Below, piece by piece: positions 45,687-57,603 of a stretch of DNA of 64,000 nt; the first letter of the stretch is position 1, and each line of letters begins with the position of its first letter. The stretch covers positions 62,001 through 126,000 of the forward strand of contig ML213506.1 of the NCBI GenBank assembly GCA_004369045.1, written 5' to 3'. A program made the translations under genes and the position numbers. The DNA comes from Heliocybe sulcata (Eukaryota > Basidiomycota > Agaricomycetes > Gloeophyllales > Gloeophyllaceae). The notes below the pieces were generated by a model. The model was given only the letters and a program-made list of their open reading frames with translations. It was not told the origin of the DNA and did not search any database.

Positions 45687-46889
45687 TCAACCCAGAGCTG
45701 CGTCGTCTGGAAGAACCAGGTCGGCGCCCGGGTTTCGAAAGAAATCACGGAATAGCCCAAGCCAGCCGTGTTCTATGGGTATAACATGCCCTAGTGTCCA
45801 CCCGCGTCAGTACCAGTCGGAGAAGCAAGTACCGTCCACTGACCTCCCTGGTGAGTCAGGTACTTCCTGTTCGTAGAGGGGACATCAACCAGCGTCTGTT
45901 TAGCCTCCTTCGATGTTATGCCGTCCGATCGTCCCTGGATATGGAGAGTCGGCGTATCCAAAGGTGTCGAGAATAGAGCGGGGAATAACGGTGACTTTGG
46001 CAAGAAGCCGGAAATTGCTACGCAGAATTTGCTACCGTGGGGTCAGTCAATGTCGCCCGGCTGTATTCCAATGTCCACCGCCTTACAAAGGCGGGTGAGG
46101 CGCCTTTCCGTCCACTAAGAAGGGCGGATATACGTCGGGATTTTCCAACTTGTTAGACGTCAGAGGAGAAGTTGACGAACGATGAGGCGACATACGAGCG
46201 CGGTGAGAATCACAGCCATGTAGGATCCTTGACTGTGCCGTACTCATCAGTCCTAAAGACCCGGTGCACATTCGGACTTCGATCAGCTCACCTGAAACCT
46301 AGAACACCCTGGTCAATCGTCCAGCTTCAGTCATTCTAGAAGTTTATGCGTCCACCAACAAAAAGCGAAGTTCACCTCGTAGTGATTGTTCCTAAGTATA
46401 TCTCTGAACTTCTCGATACTTATCTCCAGCCCCGTCGTATCATTTATATCCGGGTAAGATCTGCACCATGCTCTCGGTACGAGCGCTGGATCATCCAGGC
46501 TCTTCGGTGCTTCGACAATGAAGGGGAGATCCGGGGTGGGAGTCAATCCACTCGGTATCTCTTCCTGTGTTAGAGCAAAGGGTCCATCGACGAACACTAT
46601 GATCTCGGTTGTCGTTAGAATATACAGATCGCGGTGAAGTAGTATCTGGATGCACCAAATTCAATGTCATCTTCTGTACATGCTGCTTGGACAGGGGCGA
46701 ACTAAAAACAGATGCATATTAGCCTTGTTCTATGAGGCTCAACGAGGCTTACCCAGTCCTTCAAGAGATAAGCATTTTGGCTGTACCTAGGACACGGGAT
46801 ATGGACGACATCTTAACATGTGAGTACACAGATGATGAAAGAGAGCCTCACCCATGGAGTACGAGTATCTTGCGAGCGGAGGATGCCAT
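45687..46889 (-). CDS. FSH1-family serine hydrolase, 242 aa, nine exons
   Basis: Exons (minus strand): 46852-46889, 46753-46786, 46656-46701, 46376-46596, 46292-46308, 46196-46232, 46087-46148, 45844-46031, 45687-45772; all frames join. It is an alpha/beta-hydrolase of the FSH1/LovG type: N-terminal KILVLHGYSQNAYLLKD, oxyanion region VFVDGPFAL, nucleophile elbow GFSQG (Ser119), acid IQGRSD (Asp188) and the terminal histidine in HQGEH (His216), so the triad is complete. Family length is 240-280 aa. Relatives act as esterases or as thioesterases that release polyketides (LovG); the substrate here is unknown. The last splice (45773-45843) is the least certain because GEHGWL replaces the usual GGHFVP. 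A decayed paralog and a P450 lie just upstream. Confidence 0.87.
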
Positions 46890-47184
46890 TGATAAGATAT
46901 TCCGATATCTCAATGCTACCTGCTACAGACGTCTTATATTCTATGGACGCCGCTTGATTACTCATATGCCGACCGCGCGGGCACAAAAGGGTCGGGCACA
47001 GAAAGGTCTGAGTAAGCTGGCCCGTCTGCACAACAATGCACCAAGGAACAGAAATTCGCGCTGCGGTTGCGATATCTTTACCCATCATAGGTTCTGGACG
47101 CTGGGCGTCAGCCGAAATTGACTATTTGCCATGTTTGGTCGTCTGCGCGCTTGTCAGCCGCAGCAGGTGTGGCACAGATCGGAA

Positions 47185-47236
47185 GGAGGTGAATTTGTAC
47201 TCGGACAGAAGGAGGTGAATTTGTACTCGGACAGAA
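47185..47236. repeat. Perfect 26-bp tandem duplication
   Basis: The unit beginning ggaggtgaatttgtactcgg occurs twice without mismatch (47185-47210, 47211-47236), next to the decayed FSH1 copy. Confidence 0.95.
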
Positions 47237-47264
47237 TCGGCACCGACATTCGGAGGCACCTGAA

Positions 47265-47620
47265 ATCAAAGAACACCCTGATGCATTAACATGGGTGTAT
47301 GAAGAGCAGCGACCACCTGGAATCGTTCAATTATAAGTATATCTCTCACCTCGATACTCAGCTCTAGCCCAGTCGTATCGTCAATATCGGGATCAGATTT
47401 CCACCCACGGCACAAGAGCTGAATTATCCAGGTTTGTCGGGATATCGATGATGTAGGGCAGATTAGGAGTAGGTGTAAAGCCGCTTGGTACATTATCACC
47501 GGTCAAGGCAGGGGCACGGTCATGGTAAACTTCATCACGGCAATATCAGGGTTCAGCAGATTCAACGTTCTCTTCTTCGAGTTCTGCTTGGACAGGTGCG
47601 AACTCAGAATAGAATATATC
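47265..47620 (-). pseudogene. Decayed FSH1-family serine hydrolase fragment
   Basis: Minus-strand pieces correspond to exons 3-5 of the intact gene at 45687-46889: FAPVQAELEEENVES near 47605-47560, FTPTPNLPYIIDIPTNLD near 47480-47425, DIDDTTGLELSIE near 47390-47350 and GVL-x-FQ near 47282-47265. Stops interrupt the fourth-exon frame after VPWVEI and the nucleophile elbow itself (ggtgttctttgatttcag in place of ggtgttctaggtttcag). No first exon is found. It is a tandem duplicate that has lost function; the stretch up to 47000 may hold further remains. Confidence 0.72.
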
Positions 47621-48807
47621 AGCATGAACGGTAGCGTAACAATGCTCGACTACAGTACGCACCCGATTACTGAAAAAGGGGGGGCGCTCTGGGGGTTACC
47701 TATTATCAGAGAGATACATACGATATTCAGTCCTGTAGATATACAAACGGTCAGGGCTGCTCGGATGCGCCATTCAGAAAGCGTACCCGTTGGTCTATTG
47801 CAATGCGTTCTTAGGCTGCGCTTCCATGAATGATAGTCTTTTTAGCGTCAACCAGTATTCAGATCAGCCACGTCTGGTCATGGTCTTCACGGAACCTATA
47901 CAACGGGCACTGCTAACAGAGACTTGCCTCGCCAGATTCGCAGTTCTAAAGGTTTACGACGCTGACGCAGAGAAGGAGTCGATAGCAATGACTGGGCATC
48001 CAGTGGGAGCATTCAAGTCAAGTCGCATGCGACAAAAACCTGCTACAGACTGCTGTATGTGCAAACGGCACTCGGGATTGGTTAGTAAACCCATCATGGT
48101 GAACAGCGGAATCACGTACATCACTGCATCCATCACAAAGCCTATCCCTTATGAAACTGTCGCGGGATATCACCACCATGATGGTTGATTATTGCTCCCA
48201 GTAGGTATAGCCAACCTTCCGCGGGGTAAATCCTGCTCCAGGAACGCAGCTGGTTCCCCACTTGTTGGACACGTTCTTACCTATCGTGTTGAGAATGCCG
48301 CAGGTGGAACTCATAAATCCGCCGCAGTGCTGGGGGAATCATGTCCAATCGGAGAGGTTGAATGAAGCTGGATCCAATTCTCCTAGTTGTAGTGGAGAGC
48401 ACACAGGAGTAGCTCACAAGGAGCTTCGGCAAAGGCCGAGCATACGATGGTGATCGGCTCAAACCAAGTGGCGAACCTCCAGCTTTGCTCATCCGGATCG
48501 CAGGACTCTAACATACTCTCGCTTATGGGCAACAGTCTGGTTTCTATAGAACCTTCTGCAACTTCGTACTACCCGCGACTAATACGGCCGTAGCGTGTGG
48601 TATCATTCGTTCGGCGTAGCTAGAGGTCACTCAATCGCGGATCCCGGGATGCACAGTGAGTCCACGCTCTCAAATCCTAATATTCTGTGTCTTCTGACCT
48701 TTGGTGTACTTATTGTTGGCAGCCATGGCTCATTGCTCAAGCGCTCGAAGTCTTGATAAGATTTGAGTTTTGCCTCCGAAGCTCTCGCGACCAGGACTGC
48801 GTGCTTG
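47621..48807. other. Region without a supported gene
   Basis: Several open stretches up to 130 codons exist on the plus strand (47790-48188) and minus strand (48277-48492), but none shows a domain, splice pattern or codon bias like the neighbouring genes. Possibly more decayed paralog sequence. Confidence 0.4.
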
Positions 48808-48809
48808 TA

Positions 48810-49517
48810 AGATAGGCGACATCCATTGTCAACGACATCACGTGATGTTTTGTGACGGCGACGAGCACACCGTACTACGATGGCCACAACATATTTGTCC
48901 CAATTCCAAGACCAAGACCGTATAGCTATGGATGTGTTCTGTAGACTTTCGGTCTTCCTTTCTCAAATTATATGTTACACATGGAGCAGAATGTTCATTT
49001 TTTTCTGACTTCACAAACTGCTCTATTTTGACGATCTGGGTGGTTGGAGGATCCCGCCCTCGGAAATTTTGCCGCTTACATAATATGACATCATTACCAT
49101 AAAAGGTATGTTCTGGCTGGCAGGAGGGACAGGAAATGTACTGTGACATCTGCAAGCAGTCCCGACAATGCGTCTCACTAAGAAGAGATGTTGGGCAGCC
49201 TCTAGCCAATCTTGGACAACTGTTCTTGCAGAAGACCATTTTTGACTGCCGCTGGCAAAGCATAAGTACTGAAATAGAATGACAGGGAAACATGATGAAG
49301 TTCATGATGTTGATGCTATGCCTGGAGACAGTGTCAGCAGGGACATGGATGCAAACATGCTCATTACAGAGTCGGTTAATTTTCACCCCTAATATGACCT
49401 CCCTGAGACGAGCTACGAAAAAAATCTCTGCCACAAAGATTTTTGCCGCGTTACACGTGACAGCGACGTCATCAGTCACGCTCACGTGATGTCGTTGACA
49501 ATGGATGTCGCCTATCT
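48810..49517. mobile_element. Mariner-type MITE, 708 bp
   Basis: Perfect 36-bp inverted repeats at 48810-48845 (agataggcgacatccattgt...) and 49482-49517, flanked by TA on both sides (48808-48809 and 49518-49519), the target duplication of Tc1/mariner elements. The inner ends carry tcacgtga palindromes. The interior has no transposase; a minus-strand open stretch of 268 codons (49644-48838) runs across the right end and is not a gene. The right end lies only 141 bp before the ATG of the P450 gene, so the element forms part of its upstream region. The perfect repeats suggest recent insertion. Confidence 0.85.
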
Positions 49518-49658
49518 TATATGTAATCGCGGGTCGCAACTTCATTCGGGTAAGCATCTCTCTTACGGGGTTAGCATATCTGCGATTCACATGCCGAAGT
49601 TCCTTCTGAGAATCGTGGCATTGAAAGTTCGTTCGCCTTGACACTCACGTTTGCTGCC

Positions 49659-51956
49659 ATGGCTCTGGCTTTCCTTCTGCTCGGCCTTGGTCTCTTCATC
49701 ATTTACAAGGTGATCAAGTGCTATGCTTTACCACCACTTATCCTCGCGGGTCCACCATCTGCGTCGATGATTACTGGGAACTTGGGACAGATCTTCAGTG
49801 CAGGTGGAATGAAGTATCATGGACGATTCCTTGAGGAATACGGGAGAATCTTTCAGATTCATGGCTTGCTTGGGGTGAGCTTGCGTACTCGGCTAGTAAT
49901 GCAGTCCTTGAGGGATTAGCTTTGACTTGTTGTGTCAAGGACGTGCAAATATTCACCTCGGACTGCGCAGCCATATCGGCGATCCTCAATAATGCCGAGA
50001 CATTTACTCACACCGAGTACGTGTATCTATATCTGTACTGATATATCATGGACATGTGTTCACGTACCTCAGGGAATACGAAAACATCGCCCATCTGATC
50101 CTAGGACCGGGCCTGATCGGAGCTAAGGGTGAGTGGCCTGCCCAACGACAATGCCTTGCCTTGCTTGACTGCGCAATGGTTCATTCGTGCACCGGCAGGA
50201 CCGCAGCACAAACGTCTACGGAAGATGCTCAACCCCATCTTTAGCACGAGCAATATTCGAGAGCTCACCGGCTCATTTCGTGGGATAGCTAACAAAGTAC
50301 GTCCTATCACTACAGTAGATGTTTTGCGTACTCATTTGAGCTTCTCCATCACCTTTAACGATAGCTCCGAGACCGGCTTGCAGGACAGCTGGAAAATGAT
50401 AGTCCAACTAAGATTAATGTCCTTGACTGGCTTTCGCGCGCGGCCCTTGACTTGATTGGTGTCGGCGGTGCTGGTTATGACTTCCACGCCATCGATGAAG
50501 AAGAAAGCAACTACACAAAGGCCGCAAAGGATCTCTTGTAAGTTCCTCCCCCGCCGACATCGTCCAGTGACTCAGCACAAGCGACCTTCATAGACCCACG
50601 TTAACCTCAATCTCCGCAATCACGCTCTTGATCCCGTATCTCCCGCCCTCTCTGTCCTTTCGCCGTCGTTTGCTACATTGGTTGCCTTGGCCTGCATTGC
50701 GAAAATTCCTTGATATCATCGATACTATGGACATGACTGCGTGGGAGGTCTATGAGGTTAAGAGGAGGCAGGTACTTGGGAAGGAAGTCGTGGATCAGAA
50801 AGAGGGAGGTGGGAAGGACGTGATGAGTCTGGCTAGTGAGTGCTCCTATCCATGTGCGAGGATTGAGCTCACGGAATGCAGTTGCCGCGAATGAACGCGC
50901 CTCTCCTGATACTGCCCTCGCCCACGAGGAACTCGTCGCCCAAATGTCGTACGTAAATTTTTGTTTCACGCTACTTTTTCGCCTCTCAACTAAGTATACG
51001 ACAGAGATCTCATCTTCGCGGGCCAAGACACCACCTCTGGCGCCCTCTGCCGAACACTCCAGGTTCTCTCCACGCGTCCAGAACTCCAACGCCGTCTACG
51101 TACCGAAATAATCGAGGCCAAACAAGCAAAAGGCCTAGCTGATCTGGATTACGAGACGTTGAACAGCGTGCCTCTTCTGAGCGCTGTGTGCCAAGAAGTG
51201 CTGAGATTGTGAGTATCTCATGACCGAGTCCGCTATGTATCATATCTTGATACCTCAAACCGTCAGGTATCCTCCAGTGACCTGGTTTGACCGAACGTAA
51301 GCCTCTCGCAGCATACACCCCCTCTTGCGCCTGACGCATCTGATACTATTCTCGCCCAGCGCTCAAGCAGACACCTTCCTCCCGCTCACCTCCTCACTCG
51401 CCACGCCCTCTGGAAAGCACATCACAAGCGTACCCATCTCCAAAGGCACGACGGTCATCATGTCCGTTTTTGGGGTCAACAGGGATAAGAGTATATGGGG
51501 CGAAGACGCGGATGAGTTCCGCCCGGAGAGGTGGGTTGAGAAGGAGAGAGATGAGAAGAGGGCGCGCGTGCCGAGTGTTTGGTCTTCATTGTGAGTCCCT
51601 GGCGTGTCTGCGTTGTATTTTGCTGCTGGTTGACAGGTGGGCGTTTGTAGATTAACGTTTGGAGCGGGTCCAATGGCTTGTATCGGGGTCAGATACGCCA
51701 TTCTCGAGCTAAGTACGTTCTATACTTTCCTCCGTTATTCCCAAAAAGTAATGGCGGCCCGGTTTCCTTGTCCGACTCAGAGGTCGTACTGAGTACGCTC
51801 CTCGAGTCATTCGAGTTCGCCGCGACGGGCGACAAGATCGAGTGGACACTCAGCTTCACTATGTCCCCGCATGTGAAGGGACAGGACACTCCGGGATTGC
51901 CACTCCTCGTTCGGAGGATAGAAACTGGTAAACTCGAGGACCAGGTGATATATTAG
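49659..51956 (+). CDS. Cytochrome P450 monooxygenase, 543 aa, 12 exons
   Basis: Exons: 49659-49874, 49940-50016, 50073-50128, 50199-50296, 50365-50537, 50594-50835, 50882-50948, 51005-51208, 51267-51296, 51360-51590, 51651-51712, 51781-51956; all phases agree. An N-terminal membrane anchor (ALAFLLLGLGLFIIYKVI) is followed by the basic-proline hinge (LPPLILAGPP). Diagnostic motifs: I-helix IFAGQDTTSG (311-321), K-helix E374-V-L-R377, FRPERW, and heme loop FGAGPMACIG with Cys475. The usual Arg of F-x-x-G-x-R-x-C is Met here, seen in some fungal P450s. ER-bound monooxygenase; the order of motifs resembles the CYP5150/CYP3-like fungal clans, but the family cannot be fixed by eye. Upstream lies a MITE; an FSH1 hydrolase is 2.8 kb away. 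Confidence 0.92.
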
Positions 51957-52432
51957 TGCATGGATTTTGGCGAGTTATGGTGCAATAAGCAGCCCATGGT
52001 CTTCTGACGAAGCAATGCGCCATATACGAACTGGCAGTGACCTCAAGAGGCTCTTGGAAGTTCGGTAAAGGGTCATGTCTCATTGCCGGTGCGCTAGTGA
52101 CACTAAGCCATAATATCTCTCCCTTATCTCTCGTAAGTTCTGTATGCTATGCCATACACCGACACTGGGATAGGCGGGTGTCTCTGGTAAGACCTTCCTC
52201 AGTCTCGCCTCAGCCTCTACTCAGCTTCTGGCCATCAGAGATCGCATCCGCGAGTATTCCTCCTGGGCAGTGGGATCGTACCACGCGTTTGTGATATTGG
52301 TCCATGGATCTACCTCCTGATATTGAGAGCTATGTTCTGTGATTGCGTGACGCGGCGGTCCACGGTGCGATCCGGAGTCCAGTCCTGATATCGCGCAGTC
52401 TCCATTATGACACGGATGCGCGTATCAGCTCC
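51957..52432. other. Intergenic between convergent genes, with a minus-strand coding-like remnant
   Basis: On the minus strand 52345-52221 reads DPWTNITNAWYDPTAQEEY...SLMARS and a stop. It looks like a genuine C-terminal exon, but cannot be joined in frame to the DUF218 gene upstream. Otherwise 3' UTR sequence. Confidence 0.4.
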
Positions 52433-53588
52433 TCACAAGTAATCCCAAGGCAATGGCCTGTCGAATATCGCATTCGACCCGGTCTCGGGACAGTAATCCA
52501 TAAGGCCGGCCAATTCAGGGGCAGACGTGTAGTAGGAGTGATATCTGGCGAAGGGATTTCGGTTCCGTCGCTTAGTCGAGAGGGGAGGGTGGCAGCCGTA
52601 TAGGTCTTTTCTGTACGGAATTAGCGCGTTGGTGAGCTAAAGAGAGGACGGTAAGCGCAATTGCTCCGGCTGGGTGGGTGTTGAGAGATCGAGACGTACC
52701 TCTCCTTGCATAGCGATCCCGCTGTGGCCCTCCATATCAATGCCTATGTATTGGAACCGTTCCGGGGGCCATCGCAAAGCCTTGCGGTGTACGTCCTCAA
52801 ACCGCTCCCGCTTCATCTCGTATCCGACGACAGAAATGTAGTTCGGGTAACGACCTACGTATTCATGGAAGCGAGCTATGGAGTAGAGCAGGTTCTGGTA
52901 AGAGTCTAGGGCATAGTTCTCGGTTGTGGCGCGGAGGAATCCTTGGGGAAGGAGCGAAGACTCGATGGCGAGGCGGAGATATGAGTCTGCTTCGGTGAAA
53001 GTTGATGCCGGTCGCGTCTGGCCACTAAAATTCTCGTAGTCTATCTACATGAAGCATAATAACGCATAGCCACGTACCCACTGAACACCAACAGAGCCCT
53101 CGGGTCTTCTAAGGCGAGCTTGACGCTAGCATATCGTGCCTAAGCATCTCACCATCGTCTTAGCGCTAGCCATTCACTCACCCTCCTTTGATATGCTCAT
53201 AAAACGCATTCACTCGCCCTCCACCCTTCTGATACGACTCCAGGATCCAGTCGTCCTCGTTCATTATCACCGTCGGGTTCGCACCTTTCCATATCGCGTG
53301 TCCAGGGACTACAACAAGATGCGACAAATGTTGGACGCTCGCATCTCGTTCGATAGTATCTGTGATACTCCAAGGTGCTTGAGAGTCCCCATTTGAGACA
53401 CCCCGAGACGAGAACCAGTACGAGATGTTGTAAAGCAGCGAGAGAGCAGTTGCAGCGCATAGCAGTAGTACGCCCAAGTTCGTTATTCTCGCCCGCGAGA
53501 GTAGCACATCTATCCTTCGCTGGTTGAGGGCATTGCTGCTGCGTCTAAAGCCTCCGCGCCTCGCGAAACTGACTGGTGCTGGTAGCAT
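52433..53588 (-). CDS. DUF218 / YdcF-like single-pass membrane protein, about 325 aa
   Basis: Exons (minus): 53182-53588, 53078-53125, 52700-53024, then probably a 20-nt exon 52650-52669 and 52433-52610. The N-terminus is basic, with one membrane helix (NLGVLLLCAATALSLLYNIS, about residues 37-56). The DUF218 core follows: HLVVVPGHAIWKG, DDWILESYQKGGGRVNAFYEHI, LALEDPRALLVFSGGQTRPAS, EADSYLRLA, then VVGYEMKRERFEDVH and the ending YGCHPPLSTKRRNRNPFARYH cut short here for length, finishing LPWDYL. Relatives are bacterial YdcF/SanA-like proteins binding nucleotide-type ligands; the fungal role is unknown. The 30- and 39-nt introns around the 20-nt exon are unusually short, so that part is tentative. 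It shares a 192-bp divergent promoter with the dipeptidase. Confidence 0.82.
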
Positions 53589-53780
53589 AAACGAAGGCGC
53601 ATTGTGCGGTCCACTGTGACTGTTACCGGCACGTTCACGTGACTAAACACACCGGCCGGCGGCATCGAGATAACATGATTCCGCGCAGGATCGTCATACG
53701 CAGCCGAACGCAGTCTATATGAGTCTGACTTGTGCCTAAAGTACAACCTCTCGCTCTCCGCAGTCTACTTCACCACCACC

Positions 53781-55812
53781 ATGAGTAACGAACGAGACAG
53801 ACTCTTGCCGACGTCGAACGGGCGTAACTACGCTCAGGACGACATATCTCAAGATGCCCATGCGAGGGAGCTGCGTGCAGCGAAGGTTCGAGCGGTCGTG
53901 CATGGGTTGCTGACCGTGCTATTTGTCGTCGGAGTGGTGGTGTTTGTTGTTCTTGGATTCAACCATGACTGGCCTTGGGGTGGGCGTCTGCCTAAAGACC
54001 CGCTGAAGGCGGCACAGAAGATACTGGATGCGGCACCAGTCATTGTGAGTAAACCGGGTTTGGCGGCACTCATATGGTCACTAAAGCCATGTTGAATTTC
54101 TGTGCCTGTGCGTAGGACGGGCATATTGGTACGTCGCTTTCACCTTTGCTCATATACATGAAGCACCGAAAATTGACCCCGGATTTCCACCTTACTCTTA
54201 CCTCGACCTGACTCGCAGACCTGCCTATCCTCGTGCGCGAGTTCTACGCAAACAACGTGTCCGCAGTGGACCTCACGGGAGCCATGCCTGCCCATGTTGA
54301 CATTCCCCGGCTACGTGACGGCAAAGTCGGAGGGTTCTTCTGGTGCGTCATTCAGGTCCCACTCCTCGCTCAGTGCCAAATCCCCGTGAAACCTGAACTG
54401 TTGCGTGCGTGCGTATAGGTCCGTGTATACGAGCTGCCCCTCGGATGTTGGCTATGATGACGGAGATGACTTCTTAAACGCAACGTGGAGAGTCAGGTGA
54501 GTGTTGGCGTATTTTACATTGCATAGGACATGTCACGATACTTGGCCAGGGATACGTTGGAGCAGATCGACGTAGCGAACCTCCTTATTGAGAAATACCC
54601 AGACGTCAGCTTGCTTCTTTATGTCCTTTCTTAGAGAAACTTACAGCCAGATAGACATTCCAAGCTGCCCTCACGTCAGAAGACATCAAGCAGGCCATCA
54701 GGGAACGGAAGATTGCTTCCCTTTTGGGAGTCGAGGGGTATGTGTCGCACTTCCATGGTCTTCTGCCAGAACTTACGGTGGCTTCATTGTCTAGTGCGCA
54801 CCAGCTAGGCAACTCTATCGCAGTGCTGCGCCAATACTACGCCTTGGGCGTGCGCTACGTGACGCTCACACACTCCTGCCACAATGCATTCGCCGACTCC
54901 TGCGGAATATTCGAGAAGCCGAAGCCGCTTCACGATGGCTTAAGGTGCGTCTTCCTCTTCCTTCGTCTATGACCTTAATTCCGAGGCTTCGTGATTTCAG
55001 TGACCTCGGCTACGCCCTTATCACCGAGATGAACCGGCTGGGTATGCTCGTCGACCTCTCGCACACGTCGGATGCTACGGCGAGGCAGGCGATCAAGGCT
55101 AGCAAGGCTCCCGTTATTTGGAGCCACAGTAGTGCTCGGGCAGTATGGGACGTGCCGAGGAACGTTCCTGACGAGGTGCGTTCTCTCTGTCTCATGCATA
55201 CAGTATTCGCAGCGTAACCGGCTGTGGTGATACAGATCTTGGAATTGATCGGGACCGGAGCGAACAAGACAGATGCCGTCGTGATGGTCAATTTCGCGCC
55301 GTATTTTGTTGCGGCTGAGGGAAATGCGACTGTCGAAGCCGTTGCGGACCACGTCGACCATATTGCCAAAATCGCAGGAAAGGAGCAGTACGCCCCATTA
55401 TCTCGTGCTCTAGCAAATATCTGCGAAGCTGATACGGATGGCCTGTAGTGTCGGCTTGGGTAGCGATTTTGACGGGATCGGAGACACGCCGAGGGGGTTA
55501 GAGGATGTGTCGAAGTATCCACAGCTCGTCAGTATCGCTTATCTCCTTGATTTTCCTTCTTGCACTCATTGAACACTGTCGTCGGCACTGCTGTAGTTCG
55601 CGCTCTTGTACCAACGCGGATGGAGCAGGTACGATCTGGCAGGCCTATCAGGCGGGAACTTGCTGCGCGTGATGGAGGGCGCTGAGAGGGTCTCGCGGGA
55701 CCTGAAGGCAGACGGTGCGGCACCGGCCTTCGACCTCTATGACAAGAGGACGGATATTGGGAAGAAGAGGGACGGGAGGTGGCTGGTTAGCGCGGGTGAG
55801 GGGGAGTTGTGA
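53781..55812 (+). CDS. Membrane dipeptidase (peptidase family M19), 462 aa, 11 exons
   Basis: Exons: 53781-54044, 54116-54128, 54219-54342, 54419-54496, 54550-54604, 54655-54737, 54795-54944, 55001-55175, 55236-55387, 55449-55527, 55597-55812. The second exon is 13 nt. Layout: cytosolic tail 1-35 containing ERDRLLP, one membrane helix at about 36-60, then the TIM-barrel dipeptidase domain. Zinc ligands of family M19 are visible: H-x-D in DGHID, Glu in LGVEGAHQLGN, His in DLSHTSD and in SHSSAR, Asp in GSDFDG. The enzyme hydrolyses dipeptides. It is a type II membrane protein, unlike the GPI-anchored mammalian enzyme. The acidic dileucine ERDRLL would suit sorting to the vacuole (inference). 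Divergent from the DUF218 gene. Confidence 0.93.
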
Positions 55813-57603
55813 GATGTGTATTTAGGGTGGTTACGGATGATAGTTCGTTGGTATGAGGACGATCATGCTGTATCTTGTATGAGCTCTGATCTCTTGCTAT
55901 CGATATATGATATTTTGCTCTCCTTGTAAGTTTCCGTGATTCATGGCTTGCTCTGTCAATTGGGTATCGGTCGGGCGAGCGACGGTTGAAACGTTGAAAG
56001 CCGAAGCCGGTCAAACGGCTACAGTCGATTCCCCTGACTATATAACCGATGAGTCACTCGTTGTGAGAGACGTATGCTCCTTGCTCTATAAATGTTGTTG
56101 GCTACTTCATGAATGCTCTCTCCCATATACCCGCACCCCGGGAGTATGGATGGCACCGCAAACCGGAGACAGTATTTGAATAACCCTTGTGGCGACTCAT
56201 GAGGCACTTTGTTGTCTATTTTCTGAATATTCGCAGTTGACCCGCTATGGCATGTCTCAAACTCCGAGACGCGTCTCGTTATTTGACACGTGATAATCAC
56301 GAGGTAGCGTTGTCACTTGTGCGGCTGTCACAGTGGCAATCGTCCCTTGATGAACAGCGCATGAGAACTCAAAAAAAAATGAATGACTAGTCGTACTGAG
56401 AGGTCTTATGATCTGATCAAGCCGTGGTTGTTTCTGTGCGTAGACTTATAGAATATTCGTATGCGCGTGGAGCGCTAGTAGTGTTGTGCTTGGCTTGGCC
56501 CAGGAGCCAAAGCCAGCCAAACCAAGCCGCAAAAAGCCAGGCCAAGCCAGGCCAGAGCCACAAAAAGATTCTGGCTTTTGGCTTGGCTTCACCTTCACGT
56601 AGGCCAAGCCAAGCCACAAAAGCCATGGCTTTGAATGCCAAATTAGGATACAAATTTCGTCGCTAATCTTATGTAATCGGGTTCTGGCTCATAACCTTCA
56701 CCGGAGGGAACCCAATATATGTGATCGCTGTAAATGCCGACCTAAATTGAGATGTGGGCTTTGATATATAATATTCACCGGAAATGGCAGCTTATTTTTT
56801 ATATATGTTATATTGTGTATAGAAATTTATATATATGAAATACATACGAAGCTACACTATGTTGGAATATGTTGAAGTAAATTATAAATATTGTCCGATG
56901 TGTAGTTATAAGTATAATTCTTATTTGTATTGAGGTTTTTGATCGACAACAATTTCGAATATTTCGTTGCACTGGGATTATCGCCCATATCTGGTATATC
57001 TTCCGAGATATGCTTGATGTGTGGAATTTCAAATTTACTTCAGGATACCCCAACAGACCCAAATGGGAACCCATATATGGAATATATCGCCATGACAAAT
57101 GTTGGTCCCCGGTTTCGTTTTGACATTTGTCCCACTGGTGCTGGAAGAAATATTAGCCATCATCATTTCGAAGCAGAAAATTTGAAATGTCCAACAAACT
57201 TCTACTGTATATGGATATGTTTTACTATATATGTAATACAGACAGAACTACGTGAGAAGCTAATATTTAAAATTTCTACTTTCTGCCGCTAGGAAGTTGC
57301 TGCTTATGGTCCACTGGAGGTGGGCTTTCGAGACAGCACACCTCTACGATCCAAAACTGGTGAATCTTCATAGCAGCCCACTGTGCTCACAGGTACAAAT
57401 ATGTAATCAAATGCACGCTAAAAGAGTGAAGAGGTATAATAAAATGACCGTGCGGAAAACAACGGGGTCTCGGACGCGCACATTGACAACGATTCGATTT
57501 CGGCCACTGGAGCAACTCCCAAGTTCGTACCTCCTCCGCCTGACTGGTCTGCTCCATTTCCGCCCGACCAAAACTCCTGTTTTCAAGCTCGATAGAGCGC
57601 GTC
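55813..57603. other. Intergenic region with a GCCAAGCC-rich block and an AT-rich island
   Basis: No gene supported. It includes a block of GCCAAGCC/GGCTTGGC words (56480-56640) and, directly after it, about 600 bp (56680-57290) much richer in A and T than the rest of the window. The last 300 bp border the decayed 7-TM copy. Confidence 0.5.
56480..56640. repeat. Block of GCCAAGCC / GGCTTGGC words in both orientations
   Basis: The 160-bp block is built of variants of gccaagcc, agccaaaagcc and the complement ggcttggctt, with the left two-thirds mainly in one sense and the centre (tctggcttttggcttggctt) in the other, so it can fold on itself. It could be the end of an unknown element or a minisatellite. 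Confidence 0.65.

Noticed and set aside
48838-49644. Minus-strand open stretch of 268 codons with several cysteines
   Set aside because: It spans the right end of the MITE and the P450 promoter; an open frame through a terminal repeat is not evidence for a transposase, and no DDE motif order is seen.
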